From assembly GCA_017958245.1 (NCBI GenBank), contig JAGDDC010000217.1, positions 1 through 13,538 on the forward strand: a stretch of DNA of 13,538 nucleotides, given 5' to 3'. The notes under the pieces were generated by a model, which was not told where the DNA came from, made no database searches, and saw nothing but the letters and a program-made list of their open reading frames with translations. A program made the position numbers and the translations under genes. Of this stretch, positions 8,301 to 13,269 are shown in pieces; within the stretch, counting starts at the first letter, position 1; each line of letters starts with the position of its first letter. This DNA is from Lachnospiraceae bacterium. GTDB lineage: Bacteria > Bacillota_A > Clostridia > Lachnospirales > Lachnospiraceae.

Positions 8301-9626
8301 CCTGAAGAGACTTACGATGTCGTTGGGCTCAGAAGCATGCGCCTGCTTGGCAAGGAAGCCGTCAAGTGCTTTGCTCTGCTCGTCTGAAGTGATATCTACC
8401 TTGTCAAAGGTCTCCCTGCAAATGAATTCCAAGGCCGTCTTTTCATATGACCGGGCGAAGTTCTCCATGCTTTCCCGTTCAAAAAGATCTGTGCGGTAGG
8501 ATATGCGAAGCCTGTATCCACTCTCCGATCTGAACACCTCCGCCACGACCTCTTCCTTGGGATCGTTGCTCTGCATGGGCTCAGACACGAGCCTTCCGCC
8601 CAGGAAGTCCGTCTCAGGCACCAGCTCGCCCTGGTAGGCAAACAGCGTGGGAATGACGGTGTGAAACCTTGCGCAGATATCAGGATAGGAGAACAGACTG
8701 CAGGCACGGCTTTTGCCGATCTGATCGTCCAGGTCCTTCAAGTGTGCGGCTACGCTGTCCTTGCCGTCGAAGCGCTCCAGCACCGGGAGGGTCTGAACAA
8801 ACATGCCGACGGTCTCTTTGATCTCGCTTGTGCGTCCGCTGTGGATAGAAGTGTACAGCGCCTCCTTCGCCCCGGAAAACCTGCTGAGCAGATAACCGTA
8901 GACACCTGCAAAGAACGTGCTGGTCCTGATGCCCAAACCATGGGTATAGGAAGACAACTGTTTTGGATCGATGTTTAAGGGGATGGTGAACCAGTCATTT
9001 GCAGGCACGCCCTCCTCCTTGTCGTGAATGGGTGTACTGCTGATCTCCGAATCGGACAGCAGTCCGTCATACCACGCCTCGGCTTGCCCAAAGGCCTCGG
9101 TGTTCCTGGCCTCCCGCTCCCACTCGGCATGATCTCCGGCAGTCACAGTCTCGTCCTCAAGCACTTCCCCTGCGTAAGCACGGTTGAGATCGCGCAGGAA
9201 CACGGGATTTGAAGAACCGTCATACAGGATGTGGTGAATATCCATGAAAAGATAGGCTTTGTCATCGCCGGAAATGATGTGGAGACGATACAGCTCCCCA
9301 TCCGGATCGGAGAACGGCCTGATCAGCTTTTTAAGGTCAGGCTCGCCCCGGCTCTCCTCAATGTGTACGGGGATATCTTCGCGGTCCCCTTCCGGCACGA
9401 GCCTCGCTACATTTCCATCCGCCCCCGTTTCAAAGCGGGAGAGAAGGTTTGCATGGGCGCGGAATACCTGCCGCAGGGCGTCTTTTAACCTGCAAAGGTC
9501 AGTCCCTTCCGGAAGCGGGAACAGGAAAGGGAGATTGTATGCTGTTCCCTGCGGGTTTTTCTTCCACTCCAGATACATGCCAAGTTCCGTCATGGAGACG
9601 GGATATCTGCGGTTTGTTGAACTCAT
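2310..9626 (-). CDS. Two-module NRPS, C-A-T-C-A-T-reductase, predicted acyl-dipeptide aldehyde synthetase
   Basis: Builds a two-residue peptide on phosphopantetheine arms and releases it reductively. Seen in 2438 residues: C1 (about 8-410, HHILYDG 131-137), A1 (about 435-925, YTSGSTGVPKG 584-594, YGPTE 717-721, A10 Lys915), T1 (about 938-1013, probable phosphopantetheine Ser972 in GLTSIS), C2 (about 1028-1445, HHILMDG 1158-1164), A2 (about 1465-1960, FTSGSTGKPKG 1616-1626, YGPTE 1762-1766, A10 Lys1949), T2 (about 1970-2040, Ser2004 in ELGGTSLSA) and a Rossmann thioester reductase (about 2075-2435, TGATGFLG 2086-2093, Tyr2242 and Lys2246 of YxxxK). By alignment to GrsA the pocket residues read DAMFLGVIL(K) for A1, suggesting an aliphatic residue such as Leu, Ile, Val or Met, and DVMSDGGIS(K) for A2, which I cannot assign. 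There is no epimerase, so both residues are probably L. The N-terminal C domain suggests acylation by a fatty acyl donor; the reductase implies an aldehyde or alcohol. No PPTase or acyl ligase is nearby. Confidence 0.95.
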   Translation of the reverse strand: MSSTNRRYPVSMTELGMYLEWKKNPQGTAYNLPFLFPLPEGTDLCRLKDALRQVFRAHANLLSRFETGADGNVARLVPEGDREDIPVHIEESRGEPDLKKLIRPFSDPDGELYRLHIISGDDKAYLFMDIHHILYDGSSNPVFLRDLNRAYAGEVLEDETVTAGDHAEWEREARNTEAFGQAEAWYDGLLSDSEISSTPIHDKEEGVPANDWFTIPLNIDPKQLSSYTHGLGIRTSTFFAGVYGYLLSRFSGAKEALYTSIHSGRTSEIKETVGMFVQTLPVLERFDGKDSVAAHLKDLDDQIGKSRACSLFSYPDICARFHTVIPTLFAYQGELVPETDFLGGRLVSEPMQSNDPKEEVVAEVFRSESGYRLRISYRTDLFERESMENFARSYEKTALEFICRETFDKVDITSDEQSKALDGFLAKQAHASEPNDIVSLFRAQEKKRPEAVALIIGDVKRTYGEIGEMSDRLAFALKQRGIGRGKVVSVLIHRNEYMVTASMGVLKSGAAYQPLDPSYPQERLLFMVQDAEAALVIADEDLTGLLDGYEGDFLLTGDIPALPSVPEGETLPQPEGHDLFTLLYTSGSTGVPKGVMLEHGNLVNFCKWYCTEYGVGEGTVHAAYASYGFDANMMDLYPALTSGGCVCVVPEELRLDLPSLGRYLGENNVSVAFMTTQVGRQFVTSSYVPACLRVLLAGGEKLAPMDPPKDIDFYNVYGPTECTILTTAKRVEDRYLRIPIGTPVANAALYVVDEQGRRVPPCVPGELWIAGLGVGRGYLNRPEKSAESFTPNPFCDAEGYDRVYHTGDVVRFLPDGELDFIGRSDGQVKIRGFRIELTEVEAVIREHPSIEDVTVQAFDNESGSGKYIAAYIVVKAGAAIAPGELEAFIRKSKPPYMVPSVIMELEAIPLNQNQKVDKRKLPKPERKQEEAEVKSSGEMTSLEKELMEVCSGVLGNSGFGVTTPLTEAGLTSISAMQLMVELGERFGYSPDVSELLRDIRVLDIENTLVSRWREGRKEEAPQTSKEENVLSAPLTQTQLGIYLECRMDETSDKYNIPFLLKVGREADAERLAEAIHTAVEAHPAMKCSIEPNKDCVAEMIAHPDLKWEVPVEGSTLDDAALEEELAGEQVVFKLNRAPLFRFRIVRNATSVYLSMVFHHILMDGTSVAVLMEDIERAYRGEALEKETYNSLLLGLDEKARRSTDALAQAAAVYERVLGGVSVNSLPAPEGAMGRNDEGKAATAECALLGIDPKKVEDFCKTNRLTENALFTAAFALLLARMSGSDEALFASIYNGRTRTETLRIMGMLVKTYPLYANCSKESRSVDFILSVQKQIQELTANDLYSFAEVVRDFDVNADVLFAYQGDSFTGFTVAGMKATEITRPLGDAKEPLNVDVWKKNGGYVAGFEYRTDMYAERQMRWMADSYGMILKGLMTGETLGGISLLSGEAAAFLNTVNDTDVTVPFRPAHCLMEETAAKYPDRMAVVTSGCRMTYRELNESANRVAHALKDLGATGRIVSLMLPRSEQVYIVRQGILKAGGAFLSIAPDYPDERVRVMAEDSSSVVLVVNEDILAERGEFLGTLTCSVVTVETLLVDERTENPDLAVEKDDLAYCIFTSGSTGKPKGVMLTQGNLVNFVDDNPKNQEILGYTERGHVSLALAAITFDVSVMEEFIPLSHGLTVCMANEEEIHNPVALAKLMTENRVDVMSCTPSFLSNCIGIGAMKEALKNVVSYDFGAEAFPAALYDKISAINPDAYIMNGYGPTEATISCTMDVVTDPALITIGIPAANVRAYILDERGNVLPPLMPGELIIAGEGVGKGYIGRPDLTAEKFFAMEDRSAYRTGDVAAWTSDGRLRFHGRADNQVKLRGLRVELGEIESAINNVPGVLTSIVVMAGEENNRFLAGYYTANREIPADELRAQIGKTLTAYMVPGVLMQLEAMPLTQNGKIDKKKLPKVEYTPEAREYVAPANAVEEDFCGWFAQVLNMEKVSADGNFFELGGTSLSASIIAVDAAEKGYPVVYADIFKAQTPRALAALVTGGAETGTQPLPSGIRDYDYEKLPLKANCETGLRDIRRGSAGNLLLTGATGFLGIHVLREYLNTETGTVYCLLRGDRPEVRLKSLYFYYFDEALDDMLENGRVKIVHGDITDVGSLNDAGSLPFDTLINCAALVKHFVKDDSLERINVQGVQNLIALCKATGKRLIQTSTVSVAGEGLDGQPPRDWKITENALYNGQLLDNAYALTKFKAERAVLEAVAEGLDGKIMRLGNLMGRHSDGEFQANFKSNAFVRALASYKAIGAVPFSAMNAGTDFSEIDMTARALLLLSGTDRRFTVFHPVNNHIVTYADIVYSMREYGFKIDIVEDEEFAERIAGKGDALGALIAYNSREGGDRRYVLDQDCTFTTDALYRLGFKWPVSGEKYIVSMVKALDELTMFGD

Positions 9627-9629
9627 TTT

Positions 9630-10964
9630 CTATTCCCCTTTCCTTTTATAGTGTCTGAACAGGAACACACCGGCTACAAGCGCGAGAGCCTGAGCCGCGA
9701 CCCAGCTGAACCATATGCCCTCTACGCCGGACAACGCGGTGAGCAGCAAAAGAGCCGCGATCGGGAGCAAAGAGCCGCTGAGCAGTGATATCGCCAGTCC
9801 TCTGCCCGTTTTTTCCTGTGCCTGAAAGAAGTACATGATCATGCTGTTGAGTCCCATCAAGGGGATGGACAGCGCATAGATGCGGATGCCTTTGAGCGCA
9901 AGTGACAGGATCTCTCCCTCCTCGATGGAGAAGAGCGACGCGATCTGCCCGGCGCAAATGATGTAGATCAAAGCCAGTGCCCCGGTCCCTATAAGTTCCA
10001 GCATCACGCCGCGGCGGAACACCTGTCTGATCCTGTCCCGCAGCCCTGCTCCGGAAGCAGCCGCTATGATGGGCTGACTCGCCTGTCCCACGCCGTCATA
10101 GACTGCCATGGATGTCATGGACAGCTGGGTGATCACTGCGTAGACAGCCACGTAGGATTCGTTGCCCACCCGGATGATGACGTTGTTGAACACGTTGGTG
10201 GATATCGTCATGCCAAGCTGTGAGGCAGCCAGCGGCATCCCTGCGCGCCAGATGCGAAGCCCCCTGCCCTTCAGGCAGTTTTTTCTGAATCCGAGACTGT
10301 TCTTTGAGCTTATGAAATGCGTCAGATTGACCGCCATGCCAAGAGTGTAAGCAAGACACGTCGCAAGTGCCGCGCCCTTCGGGCCCATACCCATCGGGCC
10401 GACAAACAGTATATCAAGCCCCAGGTTGGTCCCCGCGCAGACGAGGGTGGCAACCAAAACACGGTTCGGATCGTCATCCACGCGGACAAAGAACAACAGC
10501 TGCACATAGATCATCAGCGGGATCATAAAGAAGAACAGCACATGGGCGTAGTCGAGGGTCGGGGCCATGACAGCGTCGTTGGCTCCGAGCAGCCTGACCA
10601 CCGGTCCGGTAAACAAAAGCCCTGTAAGCATCAGCACACCGCCGCATATGATCATATGCACGGTGGATGCGGAGAAGAAGCGCAGCGCCTCCTCCCTGTT
10701 GCCCTCTCCGAGGCAATGGGCGTACAGCGTGGCTGCCCCCGAGGAGATGAGCATTGCCAGGGTGTTTACAAGCATATAGACAGGCATGCAAAGCTCTACC
10801 ACCGCAAGCATGGACGGCCCAAGATAATGGCTTAAGATGATCACATCGATCAGCGATGCCACAGTGGAGGTCAGCAGCGATCCTATGGCTGAAGGCAGAA
10901 GTCGTCGGTACAATCTGCCGATCGGATTTGTGACGTAGTTTAGTTCATTTTTAGTGTCCGGCAT
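9630..10964 (-). CDS. MATE-family multidrug/metabolite exporter
   Basis: Polytopic inner-membrane antiporter of the MATE superfamily (MepA/DinF-like), expected to use a Na+ or H+ gradient to expel small organic molecules. Seen: 444 residues, the usual family length, with about twelve hydrophobic segments in two similar halves. Family-typical signatures are the first-helix region with DVIILSHYLG, the half-boundary segment LDILFVGPMGMGPKGAALAT, and the second-half GVGQASQPIIAAASGAG. The ATG at 10964 has a GAGAGGGA site about 9 nt upstream. It is the first gene of the operon and overlaps in translation signals with the NRPS, so I infer that it exports the NRPS product or protects the producer from it. 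The substrate cannot be read from sequence. A housekeeping drug-efflux role is possible but less likely given the tight coupling. Confidence 0.93.
   Translation of the reverse strand: MPDTKNELNYVTNPIGRLYRRLLPSAIGSLLTSTVASLIDVIILSHYLGPSMLAVVELCMPVYMLVNTLAMLISSGAATLYAHCLGEGNREEALRFFSASTVHMIICGGVLMLTGLLFTGPVVRLLGANDAVMAPTLDYAHVLFFFMIPLMIYVQLLFFVRVDDDPNRVLVATLVCAGTNLGLDILFVGPMGMGPKGAALATCLAYTLGMAVNLTHFISSKNSLGFRKNCLKGRGLRIWRAGMPLAASQLGMTISTNVFNNVIIRVGNESYVAVYAVITQLSMTSMAVYDGVGQASQPIIAAASGAGLRDRIRQVFRRGVMLELIGTGALALIYIICAGQIASLFSIEEGEILSLALKGIRIYALSIPLMGLNSMIMYFFQAQEKTGRGLAISLLSGSLLPIAALLLLTALSGVEGIWFSWVAAQALALVAGVFLFRHYKRKGE
9634..9640 (-). promoter_or_regulatory. NRPS ribosome binding site inside the exporter's last codons
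   Basis: AAGGGGA on the minus strand lies 7 nt before the NRPS ATG (9624-9626) and within the final codons of the MATE gene, whose TAG stop occupies 9630-9632. Only 3 nt separate stop and start, so ribosomes finishing the exporter can reinitiate on the synthetase. This fixes the NRPS start and links the two genes as one unit. Confidence 0.75.
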
Positions 10965-10994
10965 AACAGGATCCCTCTCTCATAGATTGTTTTA

Positions 10995-11019
10995 CCGGCG
11001 TGAGTCAAAAAAACGCCGG
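10995..11019 (-). other. GC-rich hairpin in the exporter-NRPS leader
   Basis: CCGGCG (10995-11000) and CGCCGG (11014-11019) form a perfect 6-bp GC-only stem around a 13-nt loop that is T-rich on the minus strand. It lies 31-55 nt before the MATE start, inside the leader predicted from the 11045-11073 promoter. It has no T-run after the stem, so it is not a standard terminator. It could be a leader control element or an operator. Confidence 0.4.
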
Positions 11020-11044
11020 CGGACTGTTATCGGTTCCGTATCTT

Positions 11045-11073
11045 ATTATAGGCCTTTTGCTCTCGTTTTTCAC
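11045..11073 (-). promoter_or_regulatory. Candidate promoter of the MATE-NRPS operon
   Basis: The minus strand shows a perfect -10 TATAAT (11045-11050) and a weaker -35 GTGAAA (11068-11073, four of six consensus bases) at 17-bp spacing. Transcription would start near 11038 and give a leader of roughly 75 nt containing the GC-rich hairpin. It points away from the toxin-antitoxin promoter about 40 bp to its right. Confidence 0.5.
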
Positions 11074-11111
11074 CCTTTTATCTCACATTTACGGCTCCGC
11101 TTTCCTAAGTC

Positions 11112-11140
11112 TTGACCGCATAACAAAATATGGTTATAAT
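11112..11140 (+). promoter_or_regulatory. Near-consensus promoter of the Phd-ParE operon
   Basis: -35 TTGACC (11112-11117), exactly 17 bp, then -10 TATAAT (11135-11140). Transcription should begin near 11147, about 20 nt before the antitoxin ATG. A near-perfect promoter that is autorepressed through an overlapping operator is typical of type II toxin-antitoxin operons. Confidence 0.8.
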
Positions 11141-11148
11141 TTTGTTAT
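11120..11148. promoter_or_regulatory. Inverted-repeat operator overlapping the -10 box
   Basis: ATAACAAAAT (11120-11129) and ATTTTGTTAT (11139-11148) form a perfect 10-bp inverted repeat with a 9-bp spacer that contains most of the -10 box. Binding here would block RNA polymerase. Position and symmetry fit autorepression by the adjacent Phd/YefM antitoxin or its toxin complex. Binding itself is inferred. Confidence 0.7.
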
Positions 11149-11155
11149 CAATTTC

Positions 11156-11161
11156 AGGAGG
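11156..11161 (+). promoter_or_regulatory. Ribosome binding site that fixes the antitoxin start
   Basis: AGGAGG, a full consensus Shine-Dalgarno, sits 6 nt before the ATG at 11168. It shows that translation begins there and not at the far upstream in-frame ATG at 11000, which would lie before the promoter. Confidence 0.85.
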
Positions 11162-11167
11162 TTTTTT

Positions 11168-11431
11168 ATGCCGACGATCCGTTCCAGTGCTGAGCTTCGA
11201 AACAGTTACAATGACATATCCAAGTTTTGCCACACCTATGACGAGCCTGTTTTCATCACAAAAAACGGCAAGGGAGATCTTGCTGTCATGAGCATTGAGA
11301 CTTACGAGAACATGGTCTCTAAATTTGAGTTATACACCCTTCTGCAGGAAGGTCTTGATGACGTCGCAAACGGCAACACGCGTCCATTTTCCGAAGCAAT
11401 GAGCGCCATCAGAACGAGGATAAAAAAGTGA
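11168..11431 (+). CDS. Phd/YefM-family type II antitoxin
   Basis: Antitoxin that binds its partner toxin through a C-terminal tail and binds operator DNA through its N-terminal fold. Seen: 87 residues beginning MPTIRSSAELRNSYNDIS, followed by EPVFITKNGKGDLAVMS and ETYE. This is the canonical Phd/YefM N-terminal domain (Pfam PhdYeFM_antitox type). Residues from about 50 onward form the expected charged helical toxin-binding segment (ELYTLLQEGLDDVANG). The start is set by AGGAGG 6 nt upstream. The stop overlaps the toxin start by 4 bp (GTGA, 11428-11431), giving translational coupling. The preceding promoter with its inverted repeat indicates autoregulation. The region is AT-richer than the NRPS block, compatible with horizontal acquisition. 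Confidence 0.93.
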   Translation: MPTIRSSAELRNSYNDISKFCHTYDEPVFITKNGKGDLAVMSIETYENMVSKFELYTLLQEGLDDVANGNTRPFSEAMSAIRTRIKK

Positions 11432-11757
11432 ACTATAAGATACTTATCTCCAGAGAGGCAGAAAAGGACATCGCAGCTGCAGCAGATTATATCGAGTTTA
11501 CTCTTTTCAACCCCAAAGCAGCAATCGATATGTTGGATCTGATCGATGAAAAGGTGAGTAAGCTGGCTCGTTCCCCGAAGGTTCATCCGGTTGCAGATGA
11601 TCCGGTGCTAAGGCCGCTGGGGATCCGGTTTGTCCCCATCAAGAACTATCTTGCGTTTTACGTGATCGACGAAGGATCAAAGACTGTGCATCTCGTTCGT
11701 TTCCTGTATGGCAAGCGCAACTGGATCAGTCTTCTAAAAAACACATCATCGGAATAG
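11428..11757 (+). CDS. RelE/ParE-superfamily type II toxin
   Basis: Partner of the preceding antitoxin. Seen: 109 residues starting at a GTG that overlaps the antitoxin stop by 4 bp. The N-terminal YKILISREAEKDIAAAADYI helix pair and the C-terminal strand region YLAFYVIDEGSKTVHLVRFLYGKRNW (written here in parts: YLAFYVIDEG, then VHLVRFLYGKRNW) follow the ParE/RelE fold pattern. Family members either poison DNA gyrase (ParE) or cleave mRNA at the ribosome (RelE). The long N-terminal helices and the YGKRNW ending favour ParE-like, but sequence alone does not settle the target. Length is normal and the frame is intact, so the pair is probably functional. No separate ribosome binding site of note is seen, consistent with coupling. 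Confidence 0.9.
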   Translation: MNYKILISREAEKDIAAAADYIEFTLFNPKAAIDMLDLIDEKVSKLARSPKVHPVADDPVLRPLGIRFVPIKNYLAFYVIDEGSKTVHLVRFLYGKRNWISLLKNTSSE

Positions 11758-11788
11758 TTTCAGTTTTAATTCACTTGGAGGGAAGCTT

Positions 11789-12793
11789 ATGAAAAGAATA
11801 ATGATCAAACTGATGGTATTGGTGCTGGTCGCGGGTTCATTTGCGTATATAAGGCCCGCAAATACCGCGTCTGCCGAAGTAAAATACTACAAGATAAAGG
11901 GGGACTGGGTCGGTTTTGATAAAGCGACCGGGACGCTGACCTACGCCCACGAAAAGCTCAACTACGTCCCCGAGAGCATAGACGGCACGGCCGTCAAAGT
12001 GATCGGCAAATGGGCTTTCAACAAGAACAAGAAGCTCAAAACCGCCAAGATACCTTCCACCGTCAAGGAGATCGAAAAGGGCGCTTTCTACAGGTGCGAA
12101 AAGCTGACAAAGGTATCATTTGCAAAGAAGGCAAAAGTCAAGATCGCGGAGAACGCCTTCGGGGAGTGCCCCAAGCTAAAGACTGTGGTCAACAACCCGA
12201 GCGCGGACTGGAAGAAGCGGATCAAGTCCCTGAACAAGGTCACGAAGCTCCTTGGTTCGCTCGATGTGCAGACGGTGCGTGACACCAAGGCTTCGTTCTG
12301 GCTGGTGGAGGAACTCACGGATGACATGTGGGCCGTCATAAGGGACAAAGCCCTTGAGCTCGCAAAGAACTGCAAGACCGAGCGCGAGAAGGCGAAGGCG
12401 ATCTACGAATATGTTGCGGCGATCCCCTATGACTATGAGTGGAGAGAGGATCACTCAAAGTATCTTGAGCAGAGCCCTTATGAACTGATTGTCTGGGATG
12501 ACAAGGCGCATGGCGGGAAAAGTGTCTGCACGGACTGCGTCGGGCACACTGCCCTGACTCTGGTGCTGCTCGACAGCGTGGACATACCGTGTGTCTATGT
12601 TTTCCGCCAGAAGAAAGGCGAAGAGACTATTGCACACGGCTGGAACGCTGCCCGCATAGACGGGACCTGGATATGGATCGACACGACGCAGGAGTTCTTT
12701 GACCCGGGCGTGGCGGGCTTCGTCTGCGACACGGACCACAAGAGGGTGGATCAGATCAACCGCATCGATGTCGCCGATTTCCCGAACAGGTAG
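11789..12793 (+). CDS. Secreted BspA-type LRR protein with transglutaminase-like domain
   Basis: Predicted exported protein of 334 residues. Seen: a Lys/Arg start, hydrophobic core and small-residue site (ASA-E, cleavage after about residue 29) form a type I signal peptide. Residues about 35-135 carry BspA-like leucine-rich repeats (VIGKWAFNKNKKLKTAKIPS, then EIEKGAFYRCEKLTKVSF, then IAENAFGECPKLKTV). Residues about 180-305 are transglutaminase-like, with the Cys-His-Asp triad probably Cys247 (GGKSVCTDC), His283 (AHGWNAARIDG) and Asp298 (WIWIDTT). Family members are cysteine proteases or amide-bond enzymes, often acting at the cell surface. No sortase motif or C-terminal anchor is present, so it may be released or held by the repeats. 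GGAGGG lies 6 nt before the ATG. It follows the ParE-like gene by 31 bp with no terminator between, so read-through is possible. Substrate unknown. Confidence 0.88.
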   Translation: MKRIMIKLMVLVLVAGSFAYIRPANTASAEVKYYKIKGDWVGFDKATGTLTYAHEKLNYVPESIDGTAVKVIGKWAFNKNKKLKTAKIPSTVKEIEKGAFYRCEKLTKVSFAKKAKVKIAENAFGECPKLKTVVNNPSADWKKRIKSLNKVTKLLGSLDVQTVRDTKASFWLVEELTDDMWAVIRDKALELAKNCKTEREKAKAIYEYVAAIPYDYEWREDHSKYLEQSPYELIVWDDKAHGGKSVCTDCVGHTALTLVLLDSVDIPCVYVFRQKKGEETIAHGWNAARIDGTWIWIDTTQEFFDPGVAGFVCDTDHKRVDQINRIDVADFPNR

Positions 12794-12825
12794 ATTATGA
12801 AGTACTTCGTTAAATCGCTCCATGA

Positions 12826-12883
12826 ATCACCTCTTGATCCTATTTTCCATCCTATTTACCCCTATTTATCATCACCTCTTGAT
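12826..12883. repeat. Pair of 13-bp direct repeats upstream of the RelB-PIN operon
   Basis: ATCACCTCTTGAT occurs identically at 12826-12838 and 12871-12883, 45 bp apart. The right copy includes most of the -35 box of the RelB-PIN promoter. The repeats bracket the CCTATTT tandem array. They could be regulator sites or a duplication footprint. Confidence 0.6.
12839..12870. repeat. Three near-tandem CCTATTT units
   Basis: CCTATTT begins at 12839, 12851 and 12861, so the unit repeats every 10-12 bp, close to one helical turn, directly upstream of the RelB-PIN promoter. This could be an array of protein contacts on one DNA face or a simple expansion. Confidence 0.5.
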
Positions 12884-12907
12884 TGTTTGAGCTAAATGAT
12901 GTATAAT
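12879..12907 (+). promoter_or_regulatory. Promoter of the RelB-PIN operon
   Basis: -35 TTGATT (12879-12884), exactly 17 bp, then perfect -10 TATAAT (12902-12907). Transcription should start near 12914, inside the following inverted repeat, leaving a leader of about 53 nt. Confidence 0.75.
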
Positions 12908-12911
12908 CACA

Positions 12912-12933
12912 TTACAAACAACTACATTTGTAA
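12912..12933. promoter_or_regulatory. Inverted-repeat operator at the RelB-PIN transcription start
   Basis: TTACAAA (12912-12918) and TTTGTAA (12927-12933) are a perfect 7-bp inverted repeat with an 8-bp spacer, placed 4 bp after the -10 box. This is where a ribbon-helix-helix RelB/DinJ antitoxin would be expected to bind for autorepression. Binding is inferred. Confidence 0.6.
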
Positions 12934-12966
12934 GTTGAATCTATATTACTGCAAGGAGGTTCTGAC

Positions 12967-13269
12967 ATGGCTGAACAGGTTTTGATCCAATTTAGGGCCG
13001 ACAAAGCTTTGAAGCAGGAAGTCGCCGAGATATATGAGGAATTGGGCATGGATCTTCCGACAGCATTTCGCATGTTTATGCGACGCAGCAAGCAGGTTCG
13101 TGGCCTCCCGTTTGAGGCAGTATTACCCGATACTTCACCCAGAGAAGATTTTAAAACCGCATTTGAAGCGCTTCGCGCTGAGGCTGCCGATATGCCCGAG
13201 ATGTCACTTAAAGAGATCAACGCAGAGATATCTGCTGCAAGAGCATCACGCAGAAGGGGCAAAACATGA
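12967..13269 (+). CDS. RelB/DinJ-family type II antitoxin
   Basis: Antitoxin with an N-terminal ribbon-helix-helix DNA-binding fold. Seen: 100 residues. The strand VLIQFRADKALK, the helices around VAEIYEELGMDLPTAFRMFM, and the family signature RGLPFE at 45-50 are typical of RelB/DinJ. The C-terminal part (about 60-100) is charged and helical, ending in a basic RRRGK tail, and should wrap the toxin. AAGGAGG ends 7 nt before the ATG. The last bases overlap the downstream start by 4 bp (ATGA, 13266-13269). RelB/DinJ antitoxins are often paired with RelE/YafQ toxins, but here the partner is a PIN protein, a pairing that does occur in Clostridia. Confidence 0.9.
   Translation: MAEQVLIQFRADKALKQEVAEIYEELGMDLPTAFRMFMRRSKQVRGLPFEAVLPDTSPREDFKTAFEALRAEAADMPEMSLKEINAEISAARASRRRGKT

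Noticed and set aside
7764..8387. 207-residue plus-strand open frame
   Set aside because: Antisense to A1 and its composition mirrors that domain; no supporting motif.
10317..10835. 172-residue plus-strand open frame over the MATE gene
   Set aside because: Very rich in His, Arg and Gln, as expected from reading membrane-protein DNA backwards.
10995..11019. GC-rich hairpin as a rho-independent terminator
   Set aside because: The T-run lies in the loop instead of after the stem, and no gene is transcribed into it except the MATE operon itself.
11000..11167. 56-residue N-terminal extension of the Phd antitoxin
   Set aside because: It would begin before the promoter; AGGAGG and family homology place the start at 11168.
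12799..12808. GAAGTACTTC palindrome after the transglutaminase gene as a terminator
   Set aside because: No loop, short AT-containing stem and no T-run; too weak to call.
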